Shown piece by piece: positions 16,092 through 23,589 of a stretch of 64,000 bases of DNA; the stretch's first letter is position 1; every line of letters starts with the position of its first letter. The stretch lies in contig CAVUMX010000003.1 in assembly GCA_963742725.1 (NCBI GenBank), positions 1,240,001-1,304,000 of the forward strand, in the 5' to 3' direction. The position numbers were made by a program, and so were the translations under genes. The notes beneath the pieces are model-generated. The model was not told where the DNA came from. It made no database searches and worked only from the letters and a program-made list of their open reading frames with translations. Origin of the DNA: CAVVAL01 sp963742725. GTDB lineage: Bacteria; Actinomycetota; Actinomycetes; Mycobacteriales; Cryptosporangiaceae.

Positions 16092-18499
16092 GCGCCCGGA
16101 CGTTCGGCGAGCCGATCCAGCGCAGGGAGGATCCCCGGCTGGTGTCCGGCGCCGGCCGCTACCTCGACGACCTGGGGCCGACGGCGCTGGCGGCGGCGTT
16201 CGTCCGCTGCCCGCACGCGCACGCGCGGGTCACCGACATCGACGTCACCGACGCGCTCGACGTGGACGGTCTCGTCGCGATCTACACCTACGAGGACCTG
16301 GCCGAGGACACCGGAACCCGGGTCGCCGAGCCGCTGCCGCTGCTGATCCCGCATCCGGCGCTGACCGCGCCCCGGACCGCGTACCCCCTGGTCAAGGACG
16401 TGGCGAAGCACGTCGGCGAACCGATCGTCATGGTCGTGGCCACCGACCGGTATGTCGCCGAGGACGTGTGCGGGCTCATCCGGGTCAGCTACGAGTTCCT
16501 GCCGCCGGTCGTCGGCATCGAGAACGCGGTGAACGCCACGCACGCGGTGCACGAGGACGTCCCGGACAACGTCGCCGCCCACATGGTGCAGGAGGTCGGC
16601 GACGCGCGGGCGGCCATCGCCGCCGCCCCGCACCGGCTGGACCTCGACCTGGAGATCGAACGCAGCGCGTCGATGCCGATGGAAGGCAAGGGCGTCTACG
16701 CCCGCTGGGACGCCGCCGACTCCTCGCTGCGCGTCTACTCGTCCACCCAGACGTCGACGTCGGTACGGTTCGCGCTCGCGGCGAAGCTGAACATCCCCGT
16801 CGACCGGGTCGAGGTCATCGCACCGGACGTCGGCGGCGGCTTCGGCGTGAAGATCGTGCACCCGTGGCCGGAGGAGGTGCTGGTGCCGTGGGCGGCGATC
16901 CGGCTCGGCCGCGAGGTGAAGTGGGCCGAGGACCGGCGTGAGCACTTCATCTCGTCCGCACACGAGCGGGGCCAGCGCCAGCACGTCAGCGTGGGCTTCG
17001 ACGACGACGGCCGGATCCTCGGGCTGGACGTCGAGTTCTGGCACGACAACGGTGCCTACACGCCGTACGGGATCATCGTCCCGATCATCACGTCCACCCA
17101 GTTGCTCGGCCCGTACAAGCCGGGCGCGTACCGGGTGGAGTTCCGCTCGCTGTACACGAACACGGTGATCGTGACGCCGTACCGGGGCGCGGGCCGTCCG
17201 CAGGGCGTGTACGCGATGGAACGCACCATGGACGCCATTGCCGCCGAGCTTGGCCTCGACCGCGCCGAGGTGCGGGAACGCAACTTCATCCAGCCCCACG
17301 AGATGCCGTACGACCACCAGCTCACGTTCCAGGACGGCCGTCCGCTCATCTACGACTCGGGCGACTTCCCGGCGTCCCTGGAGAAGCTCAAGAAGCTGGT
17401 CGACTGGGACGGCTTCGCCGAGGTGCGCCAGCAGGCCCGCGCGGAAGGCCGCCGGGTCGGCATCGGCCTGGCGTGTTACGTCGAGGGCACCGGCGTCGGG
17501 CCGTACGAAGGCGCGCACATCCGGGTCGAGACGTCCGGCCACGTCGTGGTCTCCACCGGCCTGACCACGCAGGGGCAGGGCCACGAGACGGTGTTCGCGC
17601 AGATCGCCGCCGACGAGCTGGGCGTACCGCTGGACGACGTGTCCGTGACGACCGGTGACACGCGGCGGTTCAAGTACGCGGTCGGCACGTTCGCGTCCCG
17701 AGCGGCCGTGATGAGCGGCAACGCGGTGGCGCTCGCCGCGCGGAAGGTCCGGGCCAAGGCGCTGCGGATCGCCGCCGAGGCCCTGGAGGCGGACCCCGGT
17801 GATCTGGAGGTCGTGGCCGGCACCGTCCGGGTGAAGGGGCATCCGCCCGGCGCGCCCGGCGGCGAGATCCCGCTCCGGACGGTCGCCGTGCTGTCGAACC
17901 CGCTGCGGTACGCGTTCGACGAGGAGTCCAAGGCGGCGACCCAGTTCGCGGTCGGCGACGCGTCGAAGCCCCCGGTCGACGAGGACGACGAACCCGGGCT
18001 GGAGGCCACCGACTACTACTCGCCGATGCAGGCCACGTTCGCCAACGGCATGCACGCCGCGATCGTGGAGACCGATCCGGACACCGCCGAGATCAAGATC
18101 CTCCGTTACTGCGTCGTCCACGACTGCGGACCGATGATCAACCCCCGGATCGTCGAGGGCCAGGTGCACGGGGGAGTCGCCCAGGGCGTCGGCGGCGCGC
18201 TGTACGAGCGGATCGTCTACGACGAGTACGGGCAGCTCCTCAACGCGTCCTACATGGACTTCCTGATCCCGTACGCGTCCGAGGTGCCCACGATCGAGAC
18301 CGACCATCTGGAGACGCCGTCGCCGCTCAACCCGCTCGGCATCAAGGGCGCGGGCGAGGCCGGCGTGATCCCGGGGTCGGCACTGCTCGCGGCCGCGATC
18401 GAGGACGCCGAGGGGATCACGATCACCCGCATGCCGATCTCGCCGTCCGACCTGTTCCACCTGCGCCGCCTGGCCGCCGACGAAGGGGCTCCTGAATGA
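16088..18499 (+). CDS. Molybdenum hydroxylase large, molybdopterin-binding subunit (CoxL/XdhA-like)
   Basis: 803 residues covering the aldehyde-oxidase/xanthine-dehydrogenase a/b hammerhead and molybdopterin domains. The active-site loop reads PYRGAGRP near residue 363, the pattern of form-II (CO-dehydrogenase-like but not CO-oxidising) enzymes; the AYRCSFR loop of true CO dehydrogenase is absent. The catalytic Glu is in GIKGAGEAG near residue 755. The family hydroxylates aromatic N-heterocycles and aldehydes with water as oxygen donor. Given the uracil-type permease and barbiturase in the island, hydroxylation of uracil/thymine to (5-methyl)barbiturate, or of a purine, is a reasonable inference but not demonstrated by sequence. 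Confidence 0.9.
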   Translation: MSARTFGEPIQRREDPRLVSGAGRYLDDLGPTALAAAFVRCPHAHARVTDIDVTDALDVDGLVAIYTYEDLAEDTGTRVAEPLPLLIPHPALTAPRTAYPLVKDVAKHVGEPIVMVVATDRYVAEDVCGLIRVSYEFLPPVVGIENAVNATHAVHEDVPDNVAAHMVQEVGDARAAIAAAPHRLDLDLEIERSASMPMEGKGVYARWDAADSSLRVYSSTQTSTSVRFALAAKLNIPVDRVEVIAPDVGGGFGVKIVHPWPEEVLVPWAAIRLGREVKWAEDRREHFISSAHERGQRQHVSVGFDDDGRILGLDVEFWHDNGAYTPYGIIVPIITSTQLLGPYKPGAYRVEFRSLYTNTVIVTPYRGAGRPQGVYAMERTMDAIAAELGLDRAEVRERNFIQPHEMPYDHQLTFQDGRPLIYDSGDFPASLEKLKKLVDWDGFAEVRQQARAEGRRVGIGLACYVEGTGVGPYEGAHIRVETSGHVVVSTGLTTQGQGHETVFAQIAADELGVPLDDVSVTTGDTRRFKYAVGTFASRAAVMSGNAVALAARKVRAKALRIAAEALEADPGDLEVVAGTVRVKGHPPGAPGGEIPLRTVAVLSNPLRYAFDEESKAATQFAVGDASKPPVDEDDEPGLEATDYYSPMQATFANGMHAAIVETDPDTAEIKILRYCVVHDCGPMINPRIVEGQVHGGVAQGVGGALYERIVYDEYGQLLNASYMDFLIPYASEVPTIETDHLETPSPLNPLGIKGAGEAGVIPGSALLAAAIEDAEGITITRMPISPSDLFHLRRLAADEGAPE

Positions 18500-19119
18500 A
18501 GGTTTCCGGTAACGCCACGCTCAACGCCTCGCCCGCTCGGGTGTGGGCGGCGCTCAACGACCCGGCGGTGCTCGTCCGGACCATCCCGGGCTGCGAGCGG
18601 CTGGAGGAGGTCGCGCGGGACTCCTACCGGATGACCGTCACGGCCGGCGTGGCGTCGATCAAGGGCACCTACGCGGGCGACGTCCAGCTCACCGACCTGC
18701 AGGAACCGCACGCGTTCGTCCTCAAGGCGTCCGGGTCGGGCGGGCCGGGCACCGTGTCAGCGGACGTCAAGGTCCGGCTCGCGGACGGCGGCGACGGCAC
18801 CACCGTCCTCACCTACGACGCGGACGCGATCGTCGGCGGCATGATCGGCGGCGTCGGCCAGCGGATCCTCTCCGGCGTGGCGAAGAAGACCGCCGCCGAG
18901 TTCTTCCAGGCGGTGGACGACGTCCTGACCGGCCCGGCCGTCGCGGCCCCGGCCGTGTCCACGCCTGCCGTGGCTGGTGCGCCGGCGGTCTTCGAGGCCC
19001 CGGTGCGCACACCGGCCGCGATGGGCGGAGACTTCCTGAAGGGGGCCGTCTTCGGCGCCGCGGTCGCGCTGCTCGGCGCCCTGGTGGGCGGCTGGGCGGC
19101 CGGCCGCCGACGGTCCTAG
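18496..19119 (+). CDS. coxG: CoxG-like SRPBCC protein
   Basis: 207 residues: an SRPBCC/START-fold CoxG domain (about 1-145, beginning MKVSGNATLNASPARVW and containing IPGCERLE) followed by a Pro/Ala-rich linker and a C-terminal membrane helix at about 183-202 ending in GRRRS. In carboxidotrophs CoxG anchors the CO dehydrogenase complex to the membrane; the tail anchor here fits that role. ATGA overlap with the large-subunit gene shows co-translation. Confidence 0.87.
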   Translation: MKVSGNATLNASPARVWAALNDPAVLVRTIPGCERLEEVARDSYRMTVTAGVASIKGTYAGDVQLTDLQEPHAFVLKASGSGGPGTVSADVKVRLADGGDGTTVLTYDADAIVGGMIGGVGQRILSGVAKKTAAEFFQAVDDVLTGPAVAAPAVSTPAVAGAPAVFEAPVRTPAAMGGDFLKGAVFGAAVALLGALVGGWAAGRRRS

Positions 19120-19128
19120 GAGGTTGCC

Positions 19129-20028
19129 ATGCGCGCGTTCACAGCGGCGGCGGTGCAGATCGCGCCGGTGCCCGGGCCGCTGACGGCGGCGAGTGTCGCG
19201 GCCAACCTGGCCCGGTGCGTCGACCATGTCGAGCGGTGCGTCGCGGCGACGGGCGCCGAGCTCGTCGTGCTGCCCGAGTCGGCGACGACCGGCTTCACGC
19301 CCGGCATCCCGCCCGAGGAGCTGTGGGACCTGGTGAGCGCGGTACCCGGCCCGGTGACGGCGCCGGTCCAGGAGGTGGCCGCGCGGCTCGGCGTGCACGT
19401 CGTCGTCGGCACGTACGAGCGGGGCGGCGAGCGCGGCACGGTGTACAACACGGCGGTCCTGATCGGACCGGGCGGCGACGTGCTGGGCGCGTACCGCAAG
19501 ACGCACCTGTTCTGCGGCGAGGACGTCCCGGGCGGCGGCTGGGTCACCCCCGGCGACGACGCCCTCGTCGTGGAGACCGACCTCGGCCGGATCGGCCTGA
19601 TCATCTGTTTCGACGGCGACTACCCGGAGCTGGCCCGGATCGAGGCCGTGCGCGGTGCCGAGGTGATCTGCCGCCCGTCGGCGCTGCTCCGCTCGGCGGA
19701 CATCTGGGAGCTGACCAGCCGTGCCCGCGCGTACGACAACCACGTGTTCGTGGTGGCGGCGAACGCCACCGGCGTCGACCCGGCCGGGGTCCTGTACTTC
19801 GGCAACTCGATGATCGTCACGCCGGTGGCCGAGGTGATCGCGCGGGCGGCGTCCCACGAGGGGTGGGTCAGCGCGGTCCTGGACCCGGACACGGCGCTCG
19901 CGTCGCTCACCCCGGGATCGAACATCAGGCAGGGCTTCGACCACCTGGCCGACCGCAACCTCGCGCTGTACCGGCGGCACGCCGACGACCTCCTCGGCGA
20001 GGCGAAGACCCCCTTTCCGCACGGATAA
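19129..20028 (+). CDS. Nitrilase-superfamily carbon-nitrogen hydrolase (amidase/ureide hydrolase)
   Basis: 299 residues with the complete Glu-Lys-Cys triad: Glu50 in VLPESATTG, Lys124 in YRKTHLF and Cys160 in LIICFDGDYPE. The superfamily cleaves non-peptide C-N bonds, including N-carbamoyl compounds and simple amides. AGGAGG at 19119 overlaps the preceding stop region and gives a strong ribosome-binding site nine bases after coxG, so it ends the permease-hydroxylase operon. In the island it could deamidate malonamate/oxamate-type products or hydrolyse a ureido acid; I cannot distinguish these. Confidence 0.85.
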   Translation: MRAFTAAAVQIAPVPGPLTAASVAANLARCVDHVERCVAATGAELVVLPESATTGFTPGIPPEELWDLVSAVPGPVTAPVQEVAARLGVHVVVGTYERGGERGTVYNTAVLIGPGGDVLGAYRKTHLFCGEDVPGGGWVTPGDDALVVETDLGRIGLIICFDGDYPELARIEAVRGAEVICRPSALLRSADIWELTSRARAYDNHVFVVAANATGVDPAGVLYFGNSMIVTPVAEVIARAASHEGWVSAVLDPDTALASLTPGSNIRQGFDHLADRNLALYRRHADDLLGEAKTPFPHG

Positions 20029-20030
20029 CC

Positions 20031-20059
20031 GGTGATAAGAGAAATGCATAGCTATCACC
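20031..20059 (+). terminator. Weak hairpin after the carbon-nitrogen hydrolase gene
   Basis: GGTGATA at 20031-20037 pairs with TATCACC at 20053-20059 around a 15-base loop, immediately after the stop at 20028 and just upstream of the promoter of the first small secreted peptide. A plausible end of the long operon, though the stem is short. Confidence 0.35.
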
Positions 20060-20072
20060 AATAGGCCACAGG

Positions 20073-20166
20073 GTCGCATATGCCTGGAAAGTGGCTATAG
20101 TTCTGCTCGTCCGTTATTCGTGCCCGGGTTTCTCGGGCCCGGGCGACCCTATCCAGGGAGTTTGAA
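20073..20166 (+). promoter_or_regulatory. Promoter and leader of small secreted peptide gene 1
   Basis: A TATAGT -10-like box at 20096-20101 lies 17 bases after GTCGCA. TCGTCCGTT follows five bases downstream, then a GC hairpin (GCCCGGG / CCCGGGC) and a ribosome-binding site CAGGGAG. Nearly the same block, box for box, precedes peptide gene 2, and TATAGT-N5-TCGTCCGTT also precedes gene 3. Confidence 0.65.
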
Positions 20167-20412
20167 GTGCTGAAGAAGACGCGCATCGCTGGTGCCGTGC
20201 TCGCTGTTGCGGCCGGTTTCCTGATGATGGCCGCCCCTGCCTCGGCTGACGCGCCCAAGACCGTGAACCAGACCAACAACGTGGTTCCGATCACGGCGTG
20301 CGACAACCAGGTTGCGGTTGCCGTTCTCGCGGTGCAGGTCCCGGTGACCGGCGTTCTGTCGCCGAAGGCTGTCAAGTGCGACACCGCCACCACCGTGCAG
20401 GCCGGCAAGTAA
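20167..20412 (+). CDS. Small secreted chaplin-like peptide 1
   Basis: 81 residues from a GTG start. A clear Sec signal (basic LKKTR, hydrophobic core, AxA cleavage at APASA near residue 28) leaves a mature peptide of about 53 residues, rich in Val, Thr and Asn, with two cysteines 26 residues apart (ITACDNQ ... AVKCDTA). The two-Cys, beta-prone, Asn/Val-rich pattern resembles short chaplins, the amyloid surfactants coating aerial hyphae, but the match is not close enough to be certain. It is a near-duplicate of gene 2. Own promoter and T-tailed terminator, so monocistronic. Confidence 0.7.
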   Translation: MLKKTRIAGAVLAVAAGFLMMAAPASADAPKTVNQTNNVVPITACDNQVAVAVLAVQVPVTGVLSPKAVKCDTATTVQAGK

Positions 20413-20443
20413 GTACGACCCGCAGTACCAGTAAGACCTAGTC

Positions 20444-20487
20444 GATAGCGTCGGGGCCCGAGCACCCCGGCGCTATCGCTATTTTTT
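20444..20487 (+). terminator. Intrinsic terminator of peptide gene 1
   Basis: GATAGCG (20444-20450) pairs with CGCTATC (20471-20477), with an inner CGGGG/CCCCG stem, followed by T6 at 20482-20487. This is a full intrinsic terminator, rare for the genome type. The same hairpin without the T-run follows peptide gene 2. Confidence 0.85.
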
Positions 20488-20511
20488 CGCCCCCTTTCCC
20501 GCGCGCCGAGT

Positions 20512-20560
20512 TTCGGACTTTTGAGGGTCCGCGGGCGCGCCCGACCCTCAAAAGTCCGAA
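20512..20560. repeat. 49-bp palindromic repeat, copy C
   Basis: Perfect 17-base arms (20512-20528 and 20544-20560) and a 15-base loop that contains its own palindrome (CGGGCGCGCCCG). It lies between the terminator of peptide gene 1 and the promoter of gene 2, so it interrupts the tandem duplication rather than belonging to it. Confidence 0.88.
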
Positions 20561-20621
20561 GGTGGGCGGCGCGGCAGGTGATGGGCGGCGGGGTGGGCGG
20601 CGGCCCGGGCGGCGCGGCGGG

Positions 20622-20717
20622 GTCGCATATGTGGCGAAAGTGGCTATAGTTCGATTCGTCCGTTATTCGTGCCCGGGTTTCTCGGGCCCGGGCAAACCCT
20701 ATCCAGGGGAGTTCGAA
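20622..20717 (+). promoter_or_regulatory. Promoter and leader of small secreted peptide gene 2
   Basis: Copy of the block before gene 1: GTCGCA at 20622-20627, 17 bases, TATAGT at 20645-20650, then TCGTCCGTTATTCGTGCCCG, the same leader hairpin and a CAGGGGAG ribosome-binding site. Conservation of the whole leader indicates recent duplication or selection on the hairpin. Confidence 0.65.
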
Positions 20718-20963
20718 GTGCTGAAGAAGACGCGCATCGCCGGAGCTGTGCTCGCTGTCGCGGCCGGTTTCCTGATGATGGCCGGTCCCGCCTCGGCTGA
20801 CGCGCCCAAGACGGTCAACCAGACCAACAACCTGGTTCCGATCACGGCGTGCGACAACCAGGTGAGCGTGGCTGTCCTCGCGGTGCAGGTCCCGGTGACC
20901 GGCGTGCTGTCGCCCAAGCACGTGGCATGCACGACCGCCACCACCGTGCAGGCAGGCGAGTAG
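20718..20963 (+). CDS. Small secreted chaplin-like peptide 2
   Basis: 81 residues from GTG at 20718, chosen because it aligns exactly with gene 1; a longer frame upstream is an artefact. It differs from peptide 1 at only a handful of positions (for example NNLVPIT for NNVVPIT, NQVSV for NQVAV, KHVACTTA for KAVKCDTA), keeping signal peptide, both cysteines and the C-terminal TTVQAG. A tandem paralogue with the same predicted cell-surface location. Confidence 0.72.
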   Translation: MLKKTRIAGAVLAVAAGFLMMAGPASADAPKTVNQTNNLVPITACDNQVSVAVLAVQVPVTGVLSPKHVACTTATTVQAGE

Positions 20964-20991
20964 TTCCCAGCATTATCCGCAAGACCTAGTC

Positions 20992-21025
20992 GATAGCGTC
21001 GGGGCCCGAGCACCCCGGCGCTATC
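20992..21025 (+). terminator. Terminator hairpin of peptide gene 2
   Basis: The same GATAGCG...CGCTATC hairpin as after gene 1 (20992-20998 with 21019-21025), identical through the loop but without the following T-run. Confidence 0.75.
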
Positions 21026-21087
21026 GCCGTGTCTGGGCGAAAGTTACTAAGTGTGTCGTTACCACTACTAAAAGCTGTGATCGGGCG

Positions 21088-21163
21088 TATAGTAACGCTC
21101 GTCCGTTTCACGGCCCAGGGTCGACCCGGGCCATCCCACGTCATTCGAGGGGGCTGTTCCACC
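21088..21163 (+). promoter_or_regulatory. Promoter and leader of small secreted peptide gene 3
   Basis: TATAGT at 21088-21093 followed after five bases by TCGTCCGTT, as in genes 1 and 2, then a GGCCC/GGGCC leader hairpin and a GAGGGGG stretch before the GTG start. The upstream -35 half is not conserved with the other two. Confidence 0.55.
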
Positions 21164-21379
21164 GTGCTGAAGAAGACAGGGATCGCTGTAGCGGTAGGCA
21201 CCATCGCCACCGGGCTCGTCCTGGTCGCCGCGCCGGCCCAGGCCCACGGCCCGCACACGATCAACCAGGTCAACAACATCATCCCGATCACGATCTGCGG
21301 CAACAACGTGCTCGGAATCGTCGTCGGCGGACCGAGCGTCATCACCTGCAACACCGCCATCACCTACCAGTGGGGGTAA
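21164..21379 (+). CDS. Small secreted chaplin-like peptide 3
   Basis: 71 residues from GTG at 21164 (VLKKTGIAV), a diverged paralogue of peptides 1 and 2. Signal peptide ends at APAQA; the mature 44 residues contain TINQVNNIIPITICGNNV and two cysteines 19 residues apart. The CGNNV segment is closer to the CGNSV core of streptomycete chaplins than the other two copies are. Predicted to act outside the cell, perhaps in surface hydrophobicity of hyphae or spores. Confidence 0.7.
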   Translation: MLKKTGIAVAVGTIATGLVLVAAPAQAHGPHTINQVNNIIPITICGNNVLGIVVGGPSVITCNTAITYQWG

Positions 21380-21393
21380 CACGCTGACCTGAC

Positions 21394-21426
21394 GAGAGCG
21401 CCTGGCCACCGCGGCCGGGCGCTCTC
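21394..21426 (+). terminator. Terminator hairpin of peptide gene 3
   Basis: GAGAGCG at 21394-21400 pairs with CGCTCTC at 21420-21426, with an inner GGCC/GGCC stem. It follows the stop at 21379 and separates the peptide cluster from hydantoinase A. Confidence 0.7.
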
Positions 21427-21522
21427 GCCGTCTTCGCCCCCCTCCGTTCGTCAGAAGTTGACGGCGATCCCGGCGGGTGTTGCCCGCTCTACTGGCTCCC
21501 ACAGCACGGAGGGAGCGGGGCC

Positions 21523-23589
21523 ATGGCGCGGCGGATCCGGATCGGTATCGACACCGGTGGCACCTTCACGGACGTCGTCGCGTTCGACGAGGACACCGGC
21601 GAGACCGTCACGACGAAGACGCCGTCCACGCCCGCCGACCCCGCGCAGGGCTTTATCGCCGGCGTGCGGAAGGTCCTCGCGCAGATCGGCGCCGGCGGCT
21701 CCGACGTGGTAGCCGTCAGCCACGGCACCACGGTGGCCACCAACCAGCTGCTCGAAGGCAAGGTCGACACGCTCGGCTTCGTCACGACCGAGGGCTACGA
21801 GTTCCTGCTGGAGATCGCCCGCCAGAGCGTCCCGGACGGCTACGGCAACAGCTACTTCTGGGTGAAGCCGCCGCGGATCGTCCCGGCGGACCTGGTCCGC
21901 ACGGTCGGCGGCCGCCTCGACCACACCGGCGCCGAACTGCGACCCTTCGACGAGACGGCCGCGCGCGAGACCGCCCGATGGTTCCGCGACCAGGGGATAG
22001 CCACGATCGCCGTCTGCTTCCTGCACGCCTACGCCAACCCGGACCACGAGCTCCGGATGCGGCGGATCCTCGCCGACGAGCATCCGGACGCGGTCGTCTC
22101 GATCTCCAGCGAGGTGCTGCGTGAGTACCGGGAGTACGAGCGGGCGATGACCACGCTGGTGGACGCCGCAGTCAAGCCGAAGGTCGCCCGGTACGTCGCC
22201 AGCGTCGCCGCGCAGCTCGACCAGGTGAGCGCAGGCACGCCGTTCTACATCATGAAGTCGAACGGGGGAGTGCTCTCAGCCGCCGAGGTCGTGCACCAGC
22301 CGATCACGACCGTCCTCTCCGGACCGGCGGCGGGCGCGCTCGGCGCCGCGCTGGTCGCCCGGGAGGCCGGGTTCGACCGCGTCCTCACCCTGGACGGCGG
22401 CGGCACCTCGACCGACGTCAGCGTGGTGCTCGACGGCGAGCCGACGCTCACCACCGAAGGGACGGTCGGCGCGTACCCGTCGAAGATCCCGATGATCGAC
22501 GTCGTGACGGTCGGTGCAGGCGGCGGCTCGATCGCCTGGCTGTCCCGCGAGGGGACGCTCAAGGTGGGGCCGCGTTCAGCCGGTGCCGATCCCGGTCCGC
22601 TCTGCTACCGCAAGGGCGGCACGGAACCGACGATCACCGACGCCCACCTGCTGCTCGGCCGGATCCCGCCGCACCTGCTCGGCGGCGAGGTACCGCTCGA
22701 CGCCGGCGCGGCGCGCGACGGGGTGACGGCGCTCGGCGCGACGCTCGGCCTCGACCCGGCGGCGTGTGCGGCCGGCATCCTGGAGATCTCCGCGTGGAAC
22801 CAGGCCAACGCGTTGCGGCAGGTCACGGTCAAGCGCGGGCTGGACGTGCGCGAGTTCGTCATGACCACGTTCGGCGGCTCCGGGTCGCTGCTGCTGTGCC
22901 GACTCATCGACATCCTGGGGCTGCGCGCGGCCGTCGTTCCCCGCGATCCCGGCAACCTGTCGGCGTTCGGGCTGCTGACCGTCGACGTCAAGAACGACTA
23001 CGTCCAGACGGCCGTCGCCCGGCACACCGCGCTGGACCTCGACACCGTCAGTGGCCATTACCGCGCGCTGGAGAAGTCCGCCGGCGCGGCGCTCGACGCC
23101 GAGGGGTTCGCCCGCGCCGACCACCGGTACCTGCGCACCGCCGACCTGCGGTACTACGGGCAGGCGTACGAGGTGCGGGTGTCGGCCCCGGACGGTCCGA
23201 TCACGACGGACTGGGCCGCCACGGTCGCCGGCGCCTTCCACGACGCGCACGAGCAGCTCTACGGGTACTGCTTCCGGGACCGTCCCGAGCAGCAGGTCGA
23301 GTGGGTCAACCTGCGCGTGACCGGCGTCGGGCCGATCCGCCGGCCGGCGCTGCGCCCGCTCCCGGCCGACGGGGCGCCGCTGGCGCCGGCCAGTACCCGG
23401 CCGGTGTGCTTCGAGGGCGGCTACGTCGACACGCCGATCTACTGGCGCCCTGACCTCCGTCCGGGACACCGCCTCACCGGCCCGGCAGTGATCGAGGAGT
23501 ACGGCTCCACCGTCCCGCTGCACCCCGGCTTCACCGCCGAGGTCGACCGTCTCGGCAACGTGATCGTCACGAAGGAGGCACGCTCGTGA
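21523..23589 (+). CDS. hyuA: Hydantoinase A / oxoprolinase family protein (HyuA)
   Basis: 688 residues. The N-terminal hydantoinase A motif IGIDTGGTFTDVVAF (residues 5-19) and TTVATNQLLEGK are present, then the Hydantoinase_A core with SGPAAGALGAA, LDGGGTSTDVS and AGGGSIAW, the ASKHA-type ATP-binding elements. The family works with HyuB in ATP-dependent opening of five-membered cyclic imides/amides (N-methylhydantoin, 5-oxoproline) or, in relatives, carboxylation of ketones. CGGAGGGA gives a good ribosome-binding site. Its stop overlaps the hyuB start as GTGA. Within the island it could handle a second ring or cyclic ureide. Confidence 0.88.
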   Translation: MARRIRIGIDTGGTFTDVVAFDEDTGETVTTKTPSTPADPAQGFIAGVRKVLAQIGAGGSDVVAVSHGTTVATNQLLEGKVDTLGFVTTEGYEFLLEIARQSVPDGYGNSYFWVKPPRIVPADLVRTVGGRLDHTGAELRPFDETAARETARWFRDQGIATIAVCFLHAYANPDHELRMRRILADEHPDAVVSISSEVLREYREYERAMTTLVDAAVKPKVARYVASVAAQLDQVSAGTPFYIMKSNGGVLSAAEVVHQPITTVLSGPAAGALGAALVAREAGFDRVLTLDGGGTSTDVSVVLDGEPTLTTEGTVGAYPSKIPMIDVVTVGAGGGSIAWLSREGTLKVGPRSAGADPGPLCYRKGGTEPTITDAHLLLGRIPPHLLGGEVPLDAGAARDGVTALGATLGLDPAACAAGILEISAWNQANALRQVTVKRGLDVREFVMTTFGGSGSLLLCRLIDILGLRAAVVPRDPGNLSAFGLLTVDVKNDYVQTAVARHTALDLDTVSGHYRALEKSAGAALDAEGFARADHRYLRTADLRYYGQAYEVRVSAPDGPITTDWAATVAGAFHDAHEQLYGYCFRDRPEQQVEWVNLRVTGVGPIRRPALRPLPADGAPLAPASTRPVCFEGGYVDTPIYWRPDLRPGHRLTGPAVIEEYGSTVPLHPGFTAEVDRLGNVIVTKEARS

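Noticed and set aside
16088..18499. Large molybdenum subunit as a true aerobic CO dehydrogenase
   Set aside because: The AYRCSFR loop with the copper-binding Cys is replaced by PYRGAGRP, the form-II pattern.
20562..20963. A 133-residue version of small peptide 2 with an upstream start
   Set aside because: The extension runs through the palindromic repeat, promoter and leader hairpin; the GTG at 20718 aligns exactly with peptide 1.
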